A program made the translations under genes and the position numbers. The notes beneath the pieces were generated by a model, which had not been told where the DNA came from, did no database searches, and was given only the letters and a program-made list of their open reading frames with translations. From NCBI GenBank assembly GCA_050249955.1, contig JBFWPN010000002.1, positions 310,001-374,000 of the forward strand: a stretch of DNA of 64,000 bases, written 5' to 3'. Each line of letters begins with the position of its first letter. Position 1 is the first letter of the stretch. This document shows, piece after piece, positions 1-8,594 of this stretch. The stretch is from CAVVIG01 sp050249955. Its GTDB lineage: Bacteria > Acidobacteriota > Vicinamibacteria > Vicinamibacterales > CAVVIG01.

Positions 1-254
1 GCCGCGCGCCGGCGGTCGAACAGTTCGTGCTGGCCGGCGTGGCTGTGGGCCGGACGCGCCGTCTGACGTTGATGCAGTGCGAGGAAGTGGAACGCGGGGT
101 AGCGGGTGCGGAGGGCGTCGATGCCCGGCACCGTGTCGTCCCACGGAACGATGACCTCGAGGGGAGGCGCGTGCTGCTGCCGGGCCAGGCCGTCGAGGCA
201 GCGTTCGAGCGCGGCGCCGCCGTCGACGATCGTCACGATCACGGAGAGGAGCAT
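1..254 (-). CDS. GT2-family glycosyltransferase, N-terminal fragment
   Basis: Reading leftward from an ATG at 252-254 there is an uninterrupted frame that runs off the window edge, so only the first 84 residues are present. It begins MLLSVIVTIVDGGAALERCL, followed by a strand-like LEVIVPWDD. This is the usual N-terminal fold of GT-A family 2 glycosyltransferases, where the Asp pair helps bind the nucleotide-sugar. The catalytic DxD and acceptor part lie outside the window, so neither donor nor acceptor can be judged. It is divergent from the glycosyltransferase operon that starts at 444. The start is supported by the beta strand beginning immediately after it; no strong ribosome binding site is visible. 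Confidence 0.7.
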   Translation of the reverse strand, partial: MLLSVIVTIVDGGAALERCLDGLARQQHAPPLEVIVPWDDTVPGIDALRTRYPAFHFLALHQRQTARPAHSHAGQHELFDRRRA

Positions 255-443
255 CGGGCTCAGGACTGCACGCGGACGCGCGCGGTTGATCGCGGTCGTG
301 CCGGCCGGTGCACGCGTGCCTTGCCGGGACCGGGCGATGATGATGTAATCGCAGACGCATCGTAGCACGGTGCACTGAACCCGACCCTGTGCCTTGACCC
401 GGATGCGCCATCCCAAACAGGCCCTGTTCACGTCAGCACCCGG
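255..443. other. Divergent intergenic region
   Basis: This 189-base gap separates two divergent glycosyltransferase genes and should hold both promoters. I see no convincing -35/-10 pair, tRNA or strong hairpin. Short open frames crossing it do not look like protein. Confidence 0.4.
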
Positions 444-1745
444 ATGCCGGTCGTGGGCATGAGCGCCGTCGCGCATCTGCCGCCGCGCCGGATTACCCGG
501 CTGGCCACGGGATTGACGCTGATCGGCTGCGTCGCCGGCATCCTGATTCCGGCCGGCCTCGGGTGGGACTTCGCCAACTTCTACGACGCCGGCCGTCGCG
601 TGCTCGCAGGTGAGGCCGGCAACCTGTACCAGCCGGAGTCGTCAATCGGCGGGCTGCCACCGCAGGGCGTGCTCGGCTTCTTCGGCTCGCCGATCTCGGC
701 GGTGTTCTACGTGCCGATGGCGCTGCTGCCGCCGGTGGTGGCCCTCACGCTGTTCAAGCTGGCCAACGTCGCGGCGATCCTCGGCACGTTCGTGCTGCTG
801 TTCCGGGCGAGCCTGCGATTCAGGCCCGAAGGCGAGGAGGAGCGCGAGCGATTCCTGGCCCTCTTCAGCGTCCTCTGCCTGAGTTTCCAGCCGTTCTGGA
901 CGGTCTTCAGGGTGGGCGGCCAGGCCACGCCGCTGGCGCTGTTCGCCATCGTGATCGGCATGGACCGGCTGATGCGCGATCGGGTGTGGAGCGCGGCCGT
1001 GGCGTTCGTGCTGGCCGTGCTGCTCAAGCCAGCCTTCGCCCCGGCGCTCGCGTTCCTCGGCGTGCTCTGCGGTTTGCGGTTCTTCATGGCGCTGGCAGTC
1101 GTGTCCGTGGTGAGCACGGCCATCTCCATCGCGATGCTCGGGCTGCCGGTGCACCTCGAGTTCGTCCGCCTGCTGATCGAGAGCGGCGGGCGCTCGGACC
1201 AGTGGTACTACAACAGCTCGCTGTTCATCCTGCTCGAGAACCTGAGCCTGGGGATGGGGAACCCGGCGTATGGCGCGCCGCCGATCTATCGCATCGAGGC
1301 GTCGATCATGCAGCTTGCGGCCGTGGTGCTGGTCGCCTGGCTGACAGTGCGCACCAGGCGCGCGGGGCTCCCACGCCCGGCCGACCGGCACGCGATGGTC
1401 ATGCTGTCGCTGTTCCTCTTCCTGCTGATGTCGAAGACGATCTGGGAGCAGTATCTGGAGCTGCTCTTTCCGCCGCTGGTCTACGCCCTGGCCACCCGCG
1501 AGCACCTCGGTGCCGGCGCACGGCGGATCGTGTTCGCGATCTGCGGCTTCTGCGTGCTGCAGAACGTGATGTTCTGGGCGGCGATCCGTGCGCAGGGCAT
1601 CGAGTCGCTGTCGGGGCTGATGGTCATCGCCATCGTGAAGACCGCGCCGCTCCTGCTGACGGCGGTGCTGCTGGTGCGGCACTGGGGTGAGTGGCTCGAA
1701 ACCTATCGCCTCCCGGCGTGGCGCATGGAAGGGGAGCGGTCGTGA
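444..1745 (+). CDS. GT87-like (DUF2029) membrane glycosyltransferase
   Basis: A 433-residue polytopic membrane protein. After the first membrane segment (about residues 18-40) comes WDFANFYDAGRRVLAGEAG, which matches the first-loop signature of GT87/DUF2029 proteins: an Asp, then a Y-x-A-G and a G-x-x-LY. In that family, polyprenyl-phosphate-linked mannose is transferred outside the membrane, and the loop Asp is catalytic. About ten hydrophobic segments follow. The stop overlaps the next start as TGATG, so the gene is translationally coupled to the phosphatase-superfamily gene. The substrate is unknown. A second ATG at 459 is an alternative start, and no clear Shine-Dalgarno site decides between them. 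Confidence 0.65.
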   Translation: MPVVGMSAVAHLPPRRITRLATGLTLIGCVAGILIPAGLGWDFANFYDAGRRVLAGEAGNLYQPESSIGGLPPQGVLGFFGSPISAVFYVPMALLPPVVALTLFKLANVAAILGTFVLLFRASLRFRPEGEEERERFLALFSVLCLSFQPFWTVFRVGGQATPLALFAIVIGMDRLMRDRVWSAAVAFVLAVLLKPAFAPALAFLGVLCGLRFFMALAVVSVVSTAISIAMLGLPVHLEFVRLLIESGGRSDQWYYNSSLFILLENLSLGMGNPAYGAPPIYRIEASIMQLAAVVLVAWLTVRTRRAGLPRPADRHAMVMLSLFLFLLMSKTIWEQYLELLFPPLVYALATREHLGAGARRIVFAICGFCVLQNVMFWAAIRAQGIESLSGLMVIAIVKTAPLLLTAVLLVRHWGEWLETYRLPAWRMEGERS

Positions 1746-3532
1746 TGAACGGGGCAGCCGCCTTCGCGCCGATCTGGGTGGCGCTCGCTGGCGCGCTGGT
1801 GAACGTGGCGCTGAACTGGTTCGCGTGGCGCAGCGGGACCGTGCCGCACCTGAGCCCCGACTTCCCGTGGATGACGCCGCTGCCGCTGCTGGTGCCCGCC
1901 ATGCTCGCGGCCGTCATCATTGCCGCGGCCCGGCGCCGCGCGATCATCGCGCGCGTGCTCGTCTTTGCGGCAGGGGCGCTGGTGGGCTTCGACCTGGCGC
2001 TCAAGGTGCCGGGCATGGCGCATTACGCGGCGGCGGTGCTCGGCGCGGGGCTCGGCGTGCAGCTCGCGCGGATTGCCACCAGTCCGGGCGCGGCCTTCGA
2101 GCGCATCCTGCGGCGCTCGTTCGTGCCGCTGGCCGTCGGCCTGGGCGTCCTTGTCCTGGGCGCCACGCTGGACACGCGTGCCACGCCCCAGGCCGTGGCG
2201 GGAACCCCGAGGCCGGGGGCTCCGAATGTCATTGTGGTCACGCTGGATACCGTGCGTGCCGGACACCTCAGTCTCTACGGGTATGGTCGGGACACGTCGC
2301 CGAACGTGCGGGCGTTCGCCGGGCGCGGGGTCACCTTCGATGCCGCCTTCTCGGCGGCGCCATGGACGCTCCCCTCCCATGCCTCGATGTTCACCGGCCG
2401 GTGGCCGCACGAGCTCTCGGCGAACTACGATGTGCCGCTCGATGCGGCGACGCCGACGCTGGCCGAGTTCTTCAGCGCACGCGGGTACGCCACGGCCGGG
2501 TTCGTCAGCAACCTCCAGTACTGCGGGCGGACATCAGGCCTCAGCCGCGGATTCGGCCACTATGAGGACTACCCGCGCTCGATCGGCTCGGTCGTGTCCT
2601 GTTCGGTCTCGGCAAAGGCGGTGGTCAACAACTTCCGGCTGCGCCGCCTGATCGGCAACGACCAGCACACCGATCGGGTCGATGCCAGCGAGATCAACGC
2701 CCGCGCGCTCGCGTGGCTCGAGGACCAGGGCGACCGGCCCTTCATGATGTTCCTCAACTACTTCGACGCGCACGAGCCCTACCTCCCGCCGCCACCGTAC
2801 GACAGGGCGTTCGGTCCGGGCCGGGCGCACGGCCGCTTCAGTCCGCTCCATCACTGGGGGTGGAATCCCGCGTTCAACCATCGGCCGCTGACCGCAGCCG
2901 AGCAGGAAGAGGAGATCGACGCGTACGACGGCTCGCTCAAGTACCTCGACTTCCGGTTCGGGGAGTTCCTGCAGGCGCTCGACCGGGACGGACGGCTCGC
3001 GAACACGATCGTCGTCATCACGGCGGACCACGGCGAGGAGTTCGCGGAGCACGGCGTCTACGAACATGGCTACACGCTCTACCACGCAGGGGTGCACGTG
3101 CCGCTGGTGTTCGTCGCGCCAGGACTGCCCGCCGGCGTCCGCATCCCGACGCCGGTGAGCGTGCGCGATCTTGCCGCGACGGTTGCCGCCCTGGCTGACG
3201 CCACCGCGTCGTCTGCCTTTCCTGGCCATTCGCTTGCCGCCCACTGGCAGTTGCCCGCCGGTGAGGCACGCTCGAGCCCCGCCTTCTCGACGGTCCGTCG
3301 TCCGCCTGGGCAGCCAGACTGGTTCCCGGTGAGCAAGGGCGACATGCAGGCGCTGACCACCGACGACGGCCTGCGCTACATCGTCAACGGCGATGGACGC
3401 GAGGAGCTGTACGACCTGGCGGCCGACCCTGCCGAGAAGGACGACCTGGTGCAGCGGCCGGAGCGGCGTGCCCAGCTCGAAGCGGCCCGGGCAGCGGTCG
3501 CGTCGCTCCTCGCCGGACGGGAAGGCCGGTGA
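1745..3532 (+). CDS. Membrane-anchored alkaline phosphatase-superfamily (sulfatase-fold) enzyme with Thr nucleophile
   Basis: About 595 residues. The first 150 form roughly five membrane segments; from residue 159 there is a sulfatase-fold domain starting PNVIVVTLDTVRAGHLS, with a metal-binding Asp, and a second metal site TADHGEEF near 427-434. True sulfatases carry C/S-x-P-x-R, whose Cys or Ser becomes formylglycine. Here the aligned motif is TLPSHAS, with Thr208 at the nucleophile position and His in place of Arg. Thr is the nucleophile in phosphoethanolamine and lipoteichoic-acid transferases of the same superfamily, so a transferase or phosphodiesterase acting outside the membrane is more likely than a sulfatase. 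The frame is open 54 bases further upstream, but the ATG at 1745 overlaps the previous stop (TGATG) and is preferred. Confidence 0.75.
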   Translation: MNGAAAFAPIWVALAGALVNVALNWFAWRSGTVPHLSPDFPWMTPLPLLVPAMLAAVIIAAARRRAIIARVLVFAAGALVGFDLALKVPGMAHYAAAVLGAGLGVQLARIATSPGAAFERILRRSFVPLAVGLGVLVLGATLDTRATPQAVAGTPRPGAPNVIVVTLDTVRAGHLSLYGYGRDTSPNVRAFAGRGVTFDAAFSAAPWTLPSHASMFTGRWPHELSANYDVPLDAATPTLAEFFSARGYATAGFVSNLQYCGRTSGLSRGFGHYEDYPRSIGSVVSCSVSAKAVVNNFRLRRLIGNDQHTDRVDASEINARALAWLEDQGDRPFMMFLNYFDAHEPYLPPPPYDRAFGPGRAHGRFSPLHHWGWNPAFNHRPLTAAEQEEEIDAYDGSLKYLDFRFGEFLQALDRDGRLANTIVVITADHGEEFAEHGVYEHGYTLYHAGVHVPLVFVAPGLPAGVRIPTPVSVRDLAATVAALADATASSAFPGHSLAAHWQLPAGEARSSPAFSTVRRPPGQPDWFPVSKGDMQALTTDDGLRYIVNGDGREELYDLAADPAEKDDLVQRPERRAQLEAARAAVASLLAGREGR

Positions 3533-5292
3533 GTCGGACCGTGACCCGAGACGCCAGCGCGCCGGAGCGGGCTCCGGCGACGTTCTGGGTGGCACTGGTG
3601 GCGGCCGTGGCTGCGTGGATTGGCGCCATCCTCGCGCTGGTGGCGAGCAGCCCGCGGCTGGTCGCGGCCTTCCACGGGTTCCTGCACTCCGGCGTGGCGT
3701 CGCGCTTTCCTTCGCCGACCTTCGTGCCGGAGAACCCGTTCTTTGCGGGCGAGCCGCTCCGGTACTACTGGTTCTACCAATGGCTCGGCAGCCTGGTGTC
3801 GCGGGCGCTGGCCATCGACCAGATACACGCCTTCCAGACGGTCGCCCTTGCCAGCCTTGCACTGCTGGTGGCGACGGCGGCGCTGGCCGGCTGGAACCTG
3901 TACCGATCGACCGCTGCCGGCCTGATGATCGGCTACCTCGCGCTCGTCGGGATGAACCCGCTCGGACCCGCCATCGCGATCGCGAAGGTGGTGCTGAAGG
4001 GCGAGGCGGTGTGGGAGCATCCCGCCACCGGAACGGGCGGCGACATCTTCGTCACGAACCAGCAGGCCGACGACAGGCTGGCCCGCCCGCTCCTGGGCGC
4101 GTTGCACATCGGCACCGACTGGCAGAGCAGCCAGGACATCGTGTGGTTCTTCGATGTCTCGTCGCGTGGGCCGTCGATTGCGCTACTGATGGTGCTGGCC
4201 TGGCTGATGACGAGACCCAGGCGCAGGCCGTGGACCCCGGCCGCGATTGCCGTCACCGGCGGCCTGGCGACGGCGCTGAATCCGATCGTCGGTTTCTCCG
4301 TGGCCGGCACCCTGATGGCGGCGGCGGTCGTGGTGCGGCTGGCGCGTGGCTGGCGTCCGGACCTGCTGGGTCGCAGCGGAGCGGAGCTGGCCGACAGCGC
4401 CGGGTTCCTGGCCGGTGTGGTTCTGGCCTGGCCGATCTACCGCAACATGTTTGCGGTCAGCAACACGATCACCTTCACGTTCGATGAGTGGATGGTGGTG
4501 AAGACCGGCAATCTGGTGGCCGGCTTCCTCGTGCTGCTGCCCCTGGCGCTGTGGGGCGTCGTGAACCCGCGGCCCGGTACCTCCGGAACCCAGCAGGCGG
4601 GAGTGGCGTCGCTCACGCTGGCATCGCTCTTCCTGATCGGCGTGGTGCCGTTCGTCACGCTGTACGAGATCAACCAGCACAACTTCGTGAATGCCGCGAG
4701 CTGCCTGCTGGCGGTGCCCGCGGCGTCATGGCTCGTCGGTGGGCGAGAGCCGGTCGAGCGCCGGACGGTGTCACGCAGGGCGTGGCTGCTGGTGATCGCC
4801 TTCCTGCCGATGACCATCGGCCTGTTCCTGGCGTTTGCGGGTCGGGGCGACCTGCCATTGCGGGCGGCTGGCGGCGAACTGCGCCGTCTCCCGGTTGATG
4901 GACCCCTCGATGCCTTCTACCAGTGGGCCAGGCGGGACACGCCGGTTGACGCGGTGCTGGTGGTGAATGCGGACCGGCCGGTGAAGATGTCGGGCAACGT
5001 GACCGAGATTCCGGCGCTCAGTGGCCGGGCCGTGTTCGTCGACCACAACACCTACATGGTGGAGTCGTACCCGGCGCTCGCCGATCGGACAGACCTGGCC
5101 CGGCGGGCCGCGGACGGGCAGGTGCTCACCATCGACGACCGCCGGATGCTGGACGCCCTTGCGCGGCCGGTCTACATCGTGAACTTCGAGGCCGACCGTC
5201 CCGAGGTCCTCGCGCGGCTGCGTGCCGCGCATGGCGCACCGGTGTTCGAGCGTGGGTTCGTTGCGGCGTTCAGGGTGAGGACTGGCCGCTGA
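3529..5292 (+). CDS. DUF2298-like polytopic membrane protein
   Basis: About 587 residues with a GTG start that overlaps the previous stop (GTGA). It has around ten membrane segments and ends in a soluble domain of about 130 residues. Residues 68-85 carry PENPFFAGEPLRYYWFYQ. The same pattern, P-x-N-P-[FY]-x4-P-L-x-YYW-x-Y, occurs in the gene at 58062-60092, so the two are distant paralogues. This is the loop pattern of DUF2298 proteins, large GT-C-like membrane proteins often predicted to be glycosyltransferases. It is the third gene of an operon with the GT87-like and phosphatase-superfamily genes, suggesting joint work on a lipid-linked surface glycan. The function is inferred only from the family and context. 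Confidence 0.55.
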   Translation: MSRTVTRDASAPERAPATFWVALVAAVAAWIGAILALVASSPRLVAAFHGFLHSGVASRFPSPTFVPENPFFAGEPLRYYWFYQWLGSLVSRALAIDQIHAFQTVALASLALLVATAALAGWNLYRSTAAGLMIGYLALVGMNPLGPAIAIAKVVLKGEAVWEHPATGTGGDIFVTNQQADDRLARPLLGALHIGTDWQSSQDIVWFFDVSSRGPSIALLMVLAWLMTRPRRRPWTPAAIAVTGGLATALNPIVGFSVAGTLMAAAVVVRLARGWRPDLLGRSGAELADSAGFLAGVVLAWPIYRNMFAVSNTITFTFDEWMVVKTGNLVAGFLVLLPLALWGVVNPRPGTSGTQQAGVASLTLASLFLIGVVPFVTLYEINQHNFVNAASCLLAVPAASWLVGGREPVERRTVSRRAWLLVIAFLPMTIGLFLAFAGRGDLPLRAAGGELRRLPVDGPLDAFYQWARRDTPVDAVLVVNADRPVKMSGNVTEIPALSGRAVFVDHNTYMVESYPALADRTDLARRAADGQVLTIDDRRMLDALARPVYIVNFEADRPEVLARLRAAHGAPVFERGFVAAFRVRTGR

Positions 5293-5296
5293 CCGC

Positions 5297-5830
5297 TCAG
5301 AGCGAACCGCGCCTGCGCAGCCACATCACCACGCCGCTCCCGCCCTGCACCGCGAAACCGAGGCTGGCCAGGCTGTAGAGCACGCGCACGGGCGTCCCGA
5401 ACGGGTTTCCGGTATGGAGGCGCATCAGAGTCTGGCGCGTGGGTGCCGGGCCGAGGGCGAAGGCGAGTACCGCTGTAGTGGCAATCACGATCATGAGCAC
5501 GAACCCGACGGCGCCCACGAGGTGGTGCAGGTCGAACGCCGCCCGCTTCCAGCCTGACCGCACCTGCACCCTGAGCGCCTTGCGCTGCCACCACAGGTAG
5601 AGCCCACCCAGTTCCAGCAGGACGGCGATGGCCGTCGCCGTGAGGACCACGAGCGCCCCGGGCCGGCCCAGCGCGAGCGTCTCATGCAGCCGCCCCGCGG
5701 CCTTCCGGATCAGGCTGTTCCCGGGCCACACCATGATGGCGCCGGTCGCGCCGGCAACGGTGAGGATGAGCGACGAGAAGAGCCCCATCCAGCGATGGGT
5801 GGTCAGCACGAACGGTCTGAGTCCAGGCAT
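5297..5830 (-). CDS. PepSY-associated transmembrane protein
   Basis: About 177 residues with four membrane segments. The pattern HRWMGLFSSLILTVAGATGA (residues 12-31) and later HHLVGAVGFVLMIVIATT are the paired His-containing helices of the PepSY_TM family, often found in iron- or flavin-linked membrane reductases. The periplasmic PepSY domain itself is absent, and the protein is much shorter than full-length members. The frame continues to a TTG at 5923, but a -10-like TATCAT lies inside that extension, so the ATG at 5828-5830 is preferred. The gene is convergent with the 3529-5292 gene, with four bases between them. Its partner and substrate are unknown. Confidence 0.6.
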   Translation of the reverse strand: MPGLRPFVLTTHRWMGLFSSLILTVAGATGAIMVWPGNSLIRKAAGRLHETLALGRPGALVVLTATAIAVLLELGGLYLWWQRKALRVQVRSGWKRAAFDLHHLVGAVGFVLMIVIATTAVLAFALGPAPTRQTLMRLHTGNPFGTPVRVLYSLASLGFAVQGGSGVVMWLRRRGSL

Positions 5831-5866
5831 GCGGAAGTCGGTCAGTGGCAACGGCCGTGATGCGTC

Positions 5867-5872
5867 ATGATA
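5867..5872 (-). promoter_or_regulatory. -10-like box TATCAT for the PepSY_TM gene
   Basis: TATCAT on the minus strand lies 36 bases before the chosen ATG at 5830. No good -35 box is seen. It argues that the start is not further upstream. Confidence 0.35.
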
Positions 5873-5960
5873 ACGCACGGCCCGGCAGGAACCTGATGGC
5901 GGAAGCGGGCCGGTCGTGGACAATTAGGGGCGCACGCATTCAGGCGGGGGAATCACGGAG

Positions 5961-6239
5961 ATGCTCGGGTCGATCGGAATGTCGGAACTGCTGCTGATCG
6001 GCGTCATCGCGCTGGTCGTGTTCGGCCCGCGTCGGCTGCCGGAGATCGGCCGTTCGCTCGGGCGCACCGTGAACGAGTTCAAGCGCGCCAGCCGCGACCT
6101 GCAGCAGACGCTCGAGGACGAGGTGCGCGCCGAGGAGACTCGCCGACCGGAGTCGGCGTCCACCGAGGTCCCGGCCGTTCCGCGCCAGAGCGACTTCAGC
6201 GACCACCTCTCGAAGAGCGCCGGCGGCGACCTGGCGTAG
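5961..6239 (+). CDS. tatA: Sec-independent protein translocase subunit TatA
   Basis: A 92-residue protein with a single N-terminal membrane helix (MSELLLIGVIALVVFGPRRL), a Phe-Gly-Pro hinge and an amphipathic helix (LPEIGRSLGRTVNEFKRAS), followed by a charged, disordered tail. This is the TatA/TatB architecture; its length and FGPxxLPE hinge fit TatA better than TatB. TatA forms the channel that exports folded, twin-arginine proteins, and the molybdoenzyme at 11836 has such a signal. No tatB or tatC is nearby. GGAG abuts the ATG and a GGGGG lies about 12 bases upstream. A second ATG at 5979 is possible, but the first gives the typical N-terminus. Confidence 0.9.
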   Translation: MLGSIGMSELLLIGVIALVVFGPRRLPEIGRSLGRTVNEFKRASRDLQQTLEDEVRAEETRRPESASTEVPAVPRQSDFSDHLSKSAGGDLA

Positions 6240-6251
6240 AACAAGGACGGC

Positions 6252-6683
6252 TCACTCGTCCTGCTGCGCATCTCCGCGGAACGCGATGCGGGTCCGCGCC
6301 TCTCCGGCCGCGAGGGGCGCGACCGTGATGCACAGGTTCACGGCGTGCACGTGCACCAGCACGGTGCAGCGATGGCCGCTGGCCAGGTGGCCGGTAAACG
6401 CCAGCATGTCGTCACCGTCGTAGCCGACCTGCTCCACATAACAGTGGCCGTCCGGCACGTCGTGCGTCAGCTCGATACGCTCGGTCGGTTTGAGCCCGGC
6501 CTCCATGCGCTGGACCCGCGCGAACAACCGCCGGTAGAACGACTGCGCAGAGCCGCCGGTGGTCGATGGAACGCCCGTGCCGACGCCCTGCGGGGCGGAG
6601 GCGCCGCCGTCCGCTGTCTTGTGGGTGTCCTCGTACGCGGCCGCGCGCCTGGCAATCTCCTGACGCAGCTTGTCGATGTCCAT
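6252..6683 (-). CDS. Conserved-looking hypothetical protein
   Basis: A 143-residue soluble protein with no signal peptide, and I do not recognise the family. The N-terminal third is MDIDKLRQEIARRAAAYEDT followed by a low-complexity Gly/Ser/Thr linker. A helix FYRRLFARVQRMEAGLKP follows, and the C-terminal 80 residues look like an alternating beta-strand domain (HCYVEQVGYDGDDMLAFTGH). The start is well supported: GGAGGG lies five bases upstream of ATG 6681-6683, whereas the open frame further upstream has neither a good site nor protein-like composition. It is convergent with tatA, 12 bases away, and divergent from the rhodanese gene. Confidence 0.65.
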   Translation of the reverse strand: MDIDKLRQEIARRAAAYEDTHKTADGGASAPQGVGTGVPSTTGGSAQSFYRRLFARVQRMEAGLKPTERIELTHDVPDGHCYVEQVGYDGDDMLAFTGHLASGHRCTVLVHVHAVNLCITVAPLAAGEARTRIAFRGDAQQDE

Positions 6684-6800
6684 CAGACCCTCCGCAGATC
6701 CGCCAACGCCGGTGACTGCCCGGAGTCTAGCGGAAGTGCCGGCACCCCTGCGTATCGGGTGGGCGCCGGGGTGTCCATAGTCCGTGCGGGCCCCTGCTGC

Positions 6801-6806
6801 TAGACT
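6801..6806 (+). promoter_or_regulatory. -10-like TAGACT 7 bases before the rhodanese start
   Basis: TAGACT is followed by exactly seven bases and then ATG at 6814, and there is no Shine-Dalgarno sequence. This spacing would put the transcription start on the start codon (leaderless mRNA). No recognisable -35 box. Confidence 0.45.
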
Positions 6807-6813
6807 GGCGCCC

Positions 6814-7665
6814 ATGCTGACCACGCTGATGCTCGCCGCTGCACTGGGATACGCCCACCCCGAGCAACTCGTCGACACCGCCTGGGTGGCGGCCCATGCC
6901 CGGGACGCCAACGTGCGCGTGCTGGATGTCCGGCGAGCCGGCTACCAGGAGGGGCACATCCCCGATTCGTTGTGGCTCGACCCCGAGTCCATCCGCGACA
7001 CGGCGAACGCCCCCAGCTTCATGCTGTCGCCCGACGCCTTCGGGCAGGCGATGGGGAAGCTGGGCATCAGCAACCGGACGCGCGTGATCCTCTACGACGA
7101 CCGCGGCGGGCTGCTGGCATCGAGGGTGTGGTGGATCCTGAACGCGTACGGGCACTCCAACGTGGCGCTGGTCGACGGGGGGTGGGTGCAGTGGACGGCG
7201 GAGAAGAGGACAACGACCACCACGCAGCCGGCCGTCCCAATCGAGCGCTTCACGGCCACGCTGCAGCCTCGATGGCTGGCCACGCTCGCCGACGTGCAGG
7301 GCGCGATCGGCACCGGGCGCGTGAAGATCGTGGACGCCCGCACGGTGGCCGAGATGGACGGGTCCGACACGCGCCTGAGCAGCCGGGGCGGCGTGATTCC
7401 GTCCGCCGTGCCGGTGTACTGGGAAGACCTGCTGGATCCGGTGACGAAGCGTTTCAAGCCCGCCGAGGAACTGCGAGCGCTCTATGAGGCGCATGGCATC
7501 CGCTCCGGCGACGAGGTGATTGCGTACTGCTGGGTGGGACACCGATCGGCGGTTGATCTGTTCGCGCTCCACCTGATCGGCTACGACCGCTTGCGCAACT
7601 ACCTCGGCTCCTGGGAGGAATGGAGCAAGCGGATGGACCTCCCGGCCGCGCCGTTCACGAAGTAG
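6814..7665 (+). CDS. Two-domain rhodanese (sulfurtransferase)
   Basis: About 283 residues with two tandem rhodanese domains. The N-terminal domain (LVDTAWVAAHARDANVRVLD, about 20-130) is the inactive-type repeat. The C-terminal domain (about 155-275) carries the active-site loop CWVGHRS, whose Cys would hold the persulfide. This is the layout of thiosulfate or 3-mercaptopyruvate sulfurtransferases, which move sulfane sulfur to cyanide or thiols. The N-terminus MLTTLMLAAALGYAHPEQ could be a short signal peptide, implying an exported enzyme. An in-frame start at 6784 is possible, but the -10 box at 6801-6806 favours 6814. The arsenic locus follows in the opposite orientation; a functional link is not evident. 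Confidence 0.85.
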   Translation: MLTTLMLAAALGYAHPEQLVDTAWVAAHARDANVRVLDVRRAGYQEGHIPDSLWLDPESIRDTANAPSFMLSPDAFGQAMGKLGISNRTRVILYDDRGGLLASRVWWILNAYGHSNVALVDGGWVQWTAEKRTTTTTQPAVPIERFTATLQPRWLATLADVQGAIGTGRVKIVDARTVAEMDGSDTRLSSRGGVIPSAVPVYWEDLLDPVTKRFKPAEELRALYEAHGIRSGDEVIAYCWVGHRSAVDLFALHLIGYDRLRNYLGSWEEWSKRMDLPAAPFTK

Positions 7666-7717
7666 CGCTGGCTCGCGGGATGACCGGCAGCTGGTGCGCC
7701 GCCGGTCACCCTGGCAT

Positions 7718-8566
7718 CTACGAGCAGCAGGTCGGGCCGCAGCACGCCTTGGCGGCCTGGGGCTTCGTGGCTCGGATGAAGGCGCTGGCGAACTTCCCGT
7801 CCACGGCCGGCGCGAGGGCGTCCACATCGACCCCGGTCTCGGTCAGGAAGCCTCGGGCGTCTTCCACCTTGTAAACCCGCCACGGCTCGACATCCACGCC
7901 TTCGAACCCGGCAGCCTTCAGCTTCGCGGCGTAGTCCTGCTCGTCGAGCGCGCCGGCGATGCAGCCCACCCACAGCTCCATGTTGCGCCGCATCTCCTCC
8001 GGCACCTCGCCGCGCACCACCACGTCGGACACGGCGAACCGTCCACCCGGCTTCAGCACACGGAACGCCTCGCGGAGCACCGCGTCCTTGTCGCTCGACA
8101 GGTTGATCACGCAGTTCGAGATGATCACGTCCACGCTGTTGTCGGGCAGCGGGATCGACTCGATCGTCCCCTTGAGGAACTCCACGTTGGTGGCGCCGGC
8201 CTTGCGCTGGTTCTCACGCGCCAGCGCCAGCATCTCGTCCGTCATGTCGAGGCCGTACGCCTTGCCGGTCGGGCCCACCCGTTTGGCGGAGAGCAGCACA
8301 TCGATGCCGCCGCCGGACCCGAGGTCGAGCACCACCTGGCCGGGCTCCAGCTGGGCCAGCGCCGTCGGGTTGCCGCAGCCGAGCGAGGCAAGTACCGCCT
8401 CCTCGGGCAGCGTGCCGGTCTGATCGGCGGAGTAGAGGTTGCTCGTGATCGGGTCGGTGGGGCTGCCGCAGCACCCAGAGGGCCCGCAGCACCCTCCCGA
8501 ACCCTTGCGGACCGAGGCGGCGATGGCGCCGTACTTCTCCTGCACGGCCTGTTGGATGTTGGACAT
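7718..8566 (-). CDS. arsM: Arsenite S-adenosylmethionine methyltransferase ArsM
   Basis: A 282-residue protein. Motif I is VVLDLGSGGGIDVLLSA (about 78-95), typical of SAM methyltransferases. Three cysteines that bind As(III) in ArsM enzymes are present: Cys64 (SLGCGNP), Cys152 (ISNCVINL) and Cys202 (VGCIAGA). Extra cysteine pairs occur at both ends (GGCCGPSGCCG near 24-34 and CCGPTCCS at the C-terminus). The enzyme methylates As(III) stepwise to less retained or volatile forms in the cytoplasm. It is divergent from arsR across a 78-base region with a near-consensus promoter and palindromes, so it is probably repressed by ArsR. AAGGAG lies about ten bases before the ATG. Confidence 0.95.
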   Translation of the reverse strand: MSNIQQAVQEKYGAIAASVRKGSGGCCGPSGCCGSPTDPITSNLYSADQTGTLPEEAVLASLGCGNPTALAQLEPGQVVLDLGSGGGIDVLLSAKRVGPTGKAYGLDMTDEMLALARENQRKAGATNVEFLKGTIESIPLPDNSVDVIISNCVINLSSDKDAVLREAFRVLKPGGRFAVSDVVVRGEVPEEMRRNMELWVGCIAGALDEQDYAAKLKAAGFEGVDVEPWRVYKVEDARGFLTETGVDVDALAPAVDGKFASAFIRATKPQAAKACCGPTCCS

Positions 8567-8594
8567 TGTTTACAGCTCCTTGTATCTGTTTGTG

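Noticed and set aside
27..365. Plus-strand open frames at the left edge
   Set aside because: They are antisense to the cut-off GT2 gene, whose minus-strand translation has a clear family signature.
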